A stretch of DNA of 64,000 nucleotides from the NCBI RefSeq assembly GCF_030845995.1, contig NZ_CP132719.1, positions 806,001 through 870,000 on the forward strand. Direction: 5' to 3'. A model generated the notes under the pieces. That model was not told where the DNA came from, searched no databases, and worked only from the letters and a program-made list of their open reading frames with translations. Positions 58,053 to 64,000 of this stretch are shown one piece after another. Made by a program: the position numbers and the translations under genes. How positions within the stretch are numbered: the stretch's first letter is position 1; each line of letters starts with the position of its first letter. The stretch comes from Geothrix sp. 21YS21S-4. GTDB taxonomy: Bacteria > Acidobacteriota > Holophagae > Holophagales > Holophagaceae.

Positions 58053-59981
58053 ATGCGCCTGTCTCCCCTCGGCCTCGCCGCCGCCCTCCTGGGCGCGGCG
58101 GGCGCCCTTCCGCTTTCGGCCCAGCTTCCGCCCCCCATTCCCCGCGCGGTCCTGTTCGGGAATCCGGAGCGGAGCACTCCGCAGCTCTCCCCGGACGGGA
58201 AGCGGATGGCCTACCTCGCGCCGGACAAGGGGGTGCTGAACGTCTGGGTGAGGACCGTCGGGCAGAAGGACGACAAGGTCATCACCAGCGACCGCAAGCG
58301 GGGCATCCGGTCCTACTTCTGGCAGCCGGACGGCCAGCACGTCCTGTACGTCCAGGATCAGGACGGCGACGAGAACTGGCACCTCTACCAGACGGGCCTG
58401 GACGGCGCGACGACCCGCGACCTGACGCCGTTCAAGGGCGTCGCCGCCCAGATCGTGGCGCTGGACGAGCGGTTCCCCGACACCATGCTGGTGGGCCTGA
58501 ACCACCGCGATCCCCGGGTCCACGACGTCTACCGCCTGAACCTGAAGAACGGCGCCCTGGACCTGGACACCCAGAACCCCGGCGACGTCCTGGGCTGGGA
58601 GACGGACCACACCCTCACCGTGCGCGGGGCGCAGGTGATGAAGCCCGACGGCAGCACGGAGATCCGCGTGCGGGACGACGCCAAGTCGCCCTGGCGGACC
58701 TTTCTCACCTGGGGCGCCGACGAGACCAACGGCGGCGTCGCCAGCTTCACGCCCGACAACAAGGGCCTGTGGGTGATGTCCAGCGTGGGCGCGAACGCGA
58801 CCCGGCTGGTGCAGGTGGATCTCGCCACCGGCAAGCAGACCGTGGTGAGCGAGGACGCCGCCTACGACCTCGGCGGGCTGCTCGTGCATCCCACCAAGCA
58901 CACCCTGGAGGCCGTGAACTACACCAAGGCCCGCCGCGAGTGGGTGCTGCTGGACAAGGGACTCCAGCCCGATTTCGACGCCCTCCGCAAGGTCCGCGAC
59001 GGGGATCTCGCCGTGGTGAGCCGCGATCTGGCCGACAAGACGTGGCTCGTGGCCTACACCATGGATGACGGCCCCGTGTACTGGTACGCCTACGACCGCG
59101 CGGCGAAGAAGGCCGACCTCCTGTTCAGCAACCAGCCGAAGCTGGAAGAAGCGAAGCTGGCCAAGATGCAGCCCGTGAGCTTCAAGGCCAAGGACGGGAT
59201 GACCATCCACGGCTACCTCACGCTGCCCGTGGGCCTGCCCCCGAAGAACCTGCCGCTGATCGTCAACGTCCACGGCGGTCCCTGGGCCCGGGACACCTGG
59301 GGCTACCGGCCCGAGGTCCAATGGATGGCCAACCGCGGCTACGCCGTCCTCCAGGTGAATTTCCGCGGCAGCACCGGCTACGGCAAGGCCTACCTGAACG
59401 CCGGCGATCGGGAGTGGGGCCGGAAGATGCACCAGGACCTGCTCGACGGCCGGGACTGGGCGGTGAAGCAGGGCTACGCCGATCCCAAGAAGGTGGCCAT
59501 CTATGGGGGGTCCTACGGCGGCTACGCCACCCTGGCGGGGCTCGCCTTCACGCCCACCGAGTTCACCTGCGGCGTCGATATCGTCGGGCCCAGCAACCTG
59601 GGAACGCTCCTCGCGTCCATCCCGCCCTATTGGGCACCCATGAAGGCCATGTTCACCAAGCGCATGGGCGATTCGGAGGCCATCCTGACGGAGCGCAGCC
59701 CCCTCTACAAGGCCGGCGACATCGCCCGGCCCCTGCTCATCGCCCAGGGCGCCAATGATCCGCGGGTGAAGCAGGCCGAGAGCGACCAGATCGTCGCCGC
59801 CATGCGGAAGAACAACCAGCCCGTGGACTACCTCCTGTTCCCCGACGAAGGCCACGGCTTCGCCCGCCCCGAGAACCGGATGAAGTTCTACGCCGCCGCC
59901 GAGGCCTTCCTCGCCCAGCACCTGGGCGGCCGGGTGGAAGCGCCCACCGAAGCGGAGAAGTGGGACGCGCTGAAGAAGTAG
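58053..59981 (+). CDS. S9 family prolyl-oligopeptidase-type peptidase
   Basis: A 642-residue exported enzyme: signal peptide (cleavage near residue 24, after PLSA), a seven-bladed propeller-like N-terminal domain with repeats such as TPQLSPDGKRMAYLA and YFWQPDGQHVLYVQD, and a C-terminal alpha/beta hydrolase domain with IVNVHGGPWARDTWG, the nucleophile in YGGSYGGYATLAG, an Asp in GANDPRVKQ and His in DEGHGFARPEN. This matches dipeptidyl/acylaminoacyl peptidases of the S9C group. It probably degrades peptides in the periplasm. AAGGAGG precedes the start. A strong bidirectional terminator follows 18 bases after the stop. Confidence 0.92.
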   Translation: MRLSPLGLAAALLGAAGALPLSAQLPPPIPRAVLFGNPERSTPQLSPDGKRMAYLAPDKGVLNVWVRTVGQKDDKVITSDRKRGIRSYFWQPDGQHVLYVQDQDGDENWHLYQTGLDGATTRDLTPFKGVAAQIVALDERFPDTMLVGLNHRDPRVHDVYRLNLKNGALDLDTQNPGDVLGWETDHTLTVRGAQVMKPDGSTEIRVRDDAKSPWRTFLTWGADETNGGVASFTPDNKGLWVMSSVGANATRLVQVDLATGKQTVVSEDAAYDLGGLLVHPTKHTLEAVNYTKARREWVLLDKGLQPDFDALRKVRDGDLAVVSRDLADKTWLVAYTMDDGPVYWYAYDRAAKKADLLFSNQPKLEEAKLAKMQPVSFKAKDGMTIHGYLTLPVGLPPKNLPLIVNVHGGPWARDTWGYRPEVQWMANRGYAVLQVNFRGSTGYGKAYLNAGDREWGRKMHQDLLDGRDWAVKQGYADPKKVAIYGGSYGGYATLAGLAFTPTEFTCGVDIVGPSNLGTLLASIPPYWAPMKAMFTKRMGDSEAILTERSPLYKAGDIARPLLIAQGANDPRVKQAESDQIVAAMRKNNQPVDYLLFPDEGHGFARPENRMKFYAAAEAFLAQHLGGRVEAPTEAEKWDALKK

Positions 59982-59998
59982 CCGGCGGCGTCGAAGAA

Positions 59999-60024
59999 AA
60001 CGGGCGGCTCCGGCCGCCCGTTTT

Positions 60025-60025
<1 letters not shown>
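59999..60025. terminator. Bidirectional terminator between the S9 peptidase and the hybrid kinase
   Basis: AACGGGCGGC (59999-60008) and GCCGCCCGTT (60013-60022) form a ten-pair stem with a four-base loop, flanked by A-rich DNA on the left and TTTTT on the right. It serves both convergent genes and touches the stop codon of the kinase gene. Confidence 0.85.
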
Positions 60026-62625
<2,600 letters not shown>

Positions 62626-62675
62626 GAACCTGCCTGGGATCCTATCGATCCCTTTACGGTTCATTTGAACTTTGG

Positions 62676-63986
62676 TCAGCCCAGGGTGGCCCGGCGCTCT
62701 CCGTCCTTCCACCGCAGGCGGAGCATCGTCCCTGTTGGCTGCGCTTCCGAGCGGGTCACGGGCTTGCCCTCCGGATCGAGGGCCAGGACGAAGCCCCGCT
62801 CCAGGGGACCCGTGGGATCCAGTCCCCGCAGGCGCTCGGCGAGCACCGCCAGGCGGTGGTCGCGCCGCTGGAGACTCCGCAGCGCCGCGGGCCCCAGGCG
62901 GCGCTGGGCCTCTCGGACCCGGGGACGATCCGGCTGGCGGGCCGCGACCGCCGCCGCCTCGGCGAGCCGATGGCGGAGGAGCGCCAGGCGCGCGCCCGCG
63001 GCGTCCAAACTCCGACTGGGGCGGACCAGCGCCAGCCGCTGGCCGAGGGTCCCGAGGCGGGTCGCGGCCTCGCGCAGGGGATCCGTCCGCTGGAGGCCGT
63101 GATCGACCAGGAGGTTGAGGGTGGTTTCCAATCCGCGCAGGCGCCAGGCGGTCCGTGCGGCCAGGGCTTCGGTCCGCCGTCCCAGCTCCGCCGCGAGGGC
63201 GCTCCGGTCGGGCGTCGCCAGTTCCGCCGCCTGGCTGGGGGTCGCCGCGCGGCGATCCGCCGCCAGGTCCACGAGCGTGGTGTCGATCTCATGGCCCACG
63301 CCCGTGATGACGGGGATGCGGCATTCGGCCACGGCCCGCACAAGCTCGGGGTCATTGAAGGCCCACAGATCTTCGAGGCTGCCGCCGCCGCGCACCAGGA
63401 GCAGTGCCTCACAGCCCCAGTGCGGATCCTGCACCTCCTGGAGCGCCAGCAACGTCTCGGGAACGCAGCGGTCGCCCTGGGCCGCGGCGGGCGCGATCAG
63501 GAGGTCGATTCCCGGCGCCCGGCGGGCCGTCACCTCCAGCACGTCCCGGAGGGCCGCGCCGCCCAGGGCGGCGACGATGCCGAGCTTCTTGGGGAACCGG
63601 GGCAGGGGCCGCTTCGGGCGATCGAACAGCCCCTGGGCGCGCAGGTCCGCCTCCAGGGCCCGCAGCCGCGCCTGAAGGTCGCCCACGCCCGCCAGTTCGC
63701 AATGGGTGACGGCCAGCGTGATCGTTCCGCCCCCGACGTAGAGGTTGAGGCTGCCCCGCACCACCACCCGCTGCCCGTCCGCCGGCCGGTGCGACAGGAA
63801 GCGCTGCTGGCTCGCCCACACCGCGCAGGACAGCGCCGCGCCCTCCTCCTTCAGGGTGAAGTACCAGTGCTTCCCCGAGCCCCGGAAATTGGACACCTCC
63901 CCCACCACGCAGATCGCGGAGAAGGGCGGCTCCAGCTTCGATTTCACCTGCTCCAGCAGGCGCTTGACGGAAAGCGGCGCGTCCAT
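62676..63986 (-). CDS. xseA: Exodeoxyribonuclease VII large subunit
   Basis: A 436-residue protein. The N-terminal OB-fold has VVGEVSNFRGSGKHWYFTLKE and the nuclease domain KKLGIVAALGGAALRDVLEV, LLLVRGGGSLEDLWAFND and TGVGHEIDTTLVDLAADRRAATPS, all diagnostic of XseA. With the small subunit XseB it degrades single-stranded DNA from both ends. The C-terminal helical region is Arg- and Ala-rich as usual, ending in GPLERGFVLALDPEGKPV. The start at 63986 leaves 14 bases to the window edge. xseB is not in this window; the following gene on this strand is an unrelated kinase. Confidence 0.96.
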   Translation of the reverse strand: MDAPLSVKRLLEQVKSKLEPPFSAICVVGEVSNFRGSGKHWYFTLKEEGAALSCAVWASQQRFLSHRPADGQRVVVRGSLNLYVGGGTITLAVTHCELAGVGDLQARLRALEADLRAQGLFDRPKRPLPRFPKKLGIVAALGGAALRDVLEVTARRAPGIDLLIAPAAAQGDRCVPETLLALQEVQDPHWGCEALLLVRGGGSLEDLWAFNDPELVRAVAECRIPVITGVGHEIDTTLVDLAADRRAATPSQAAELATPDRSALAAELGRRTEALAARTAWRLRGLETTLNLLVDHGLQRTDPLREAATRLGTLGQRLALVRPSRSLDAAGARLALLRHRLAEAAAVAARQPDRPRVREAQRRLGPAALRSLQRRDHRLAVLAERLRGLDPTGPLERGFVLALDPEGKPVTRSEAQPTGTMLRLRWKDGERRATLG

Positions 63987-64000
63987 CCCGGCATCATCGC

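Noticed and set aside
55490-59068. A very long open frame (1192 codons) on the plus strand
   Set aside because: It is antisense to the Ser/Thr kinase and out of frame with the S9 peptidase. The sequence has no recognisable domain and the low-complexity composition expected of shadow frames in G+C-rich DNA.

Overview
The window is a gene-dense, high-G+C bacterial chromosome segment with about 57 protein genes, almost no intergenic space and no tRNA, rRNA, insertion sequence, phage or CRISPR. Outer-membrane sugar enzymes, a TolC-type efflux system, type IV pilus/type II secretion parts, an 11-subunit complex I and a 2-oxoacid:ferredoxin oxidoreductase point to a Gram-negative, probably anaerobic or facultative soil or sediment bacterium. 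The overall style fits Acidobacteriota, class Holophagae (Geothrix/Holophaga-like). That placement is an inference from gene content, not from a marker gene.

Region by region: 1-4.2 kb (minus) is a sugar-nucleotide operon, rfbF-rfbG-rfbH (rfbH cut by the window edge), preceded by a membrane flippase-like gene and a TPR protein. 4.4-7 kb holds fabI, a bcp peroxiredoxin and a cyuA-like cysteine desulfidase. 7-9.7 kb is a peptide ABC importer lacking an ATPase gene; an ABC exporter runs divergently from it. 11.8-14.6 kb is a three-gene signalling operon (CheY-like regulator, response-regulator diguanylate cyclase, CHASE3 histidine kinase). 14.7-16.3 kb is a pilB/gspE ATPase.

16.4-27.4 kb is a complete membrane and connecting arm of complex I, nuoABCDHIJKLMN, with no nuoE, F or G. 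It is followed, after a terminator, by atpZ/atpI-like genes, atpB and atpE, again closed by a terminator. 29.5-32.2 kb couples an uncharacterised protein with RelA/SpoT-like residues to an anti-sigma-factor antagonist and a response-regulator phosphatase. 32.2-37.3 kb (minus) is an envelope-sugar cluster (hldD, EamA transporter, DUF1573 protein, two glycosyltransferases).

37.3-42.2 kb carries an NtrC-type activator, a pseudopilin, then yceD-rpmF-plsX-fabD; a long imperfect inverted repeat sits between plsX and fabD, where fabH is usually found. 42.3-45.6 kb encodes the two-subunit KorAB-type ferredoxin oxidoreductase and a rubrerythrin-like protein. 45.6-50.9 kb (minus) is a marR-tolC-emrA-emrB efflux operon with a good promoter and two palindromic operator candidates, ending in a frameshifted haem c membrane protein. 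51-64 kb holds a hydrolase, a small Cys-rich secreted protein, fabG, a membrane PP2C phosphatase facing a Ser/Thr kinase, an S9 peptidase, a hybrid histidine kinase and xseA.

Main themes: ferredoxin-linked energy metabolism (KorAB plus an NADH-module-less complex I), envelope carbohydrate synthesis, dispersed fatty-acid genes (fabI, plsX, fabD, fabG) and a high density of signalling proteins. The most unusual items are the RelA-like/STAS/phosphatase operon, the histidine-rich insertion in NuoL, the plsX-fabD inverted repeat and the ATPase-less ABC importer.
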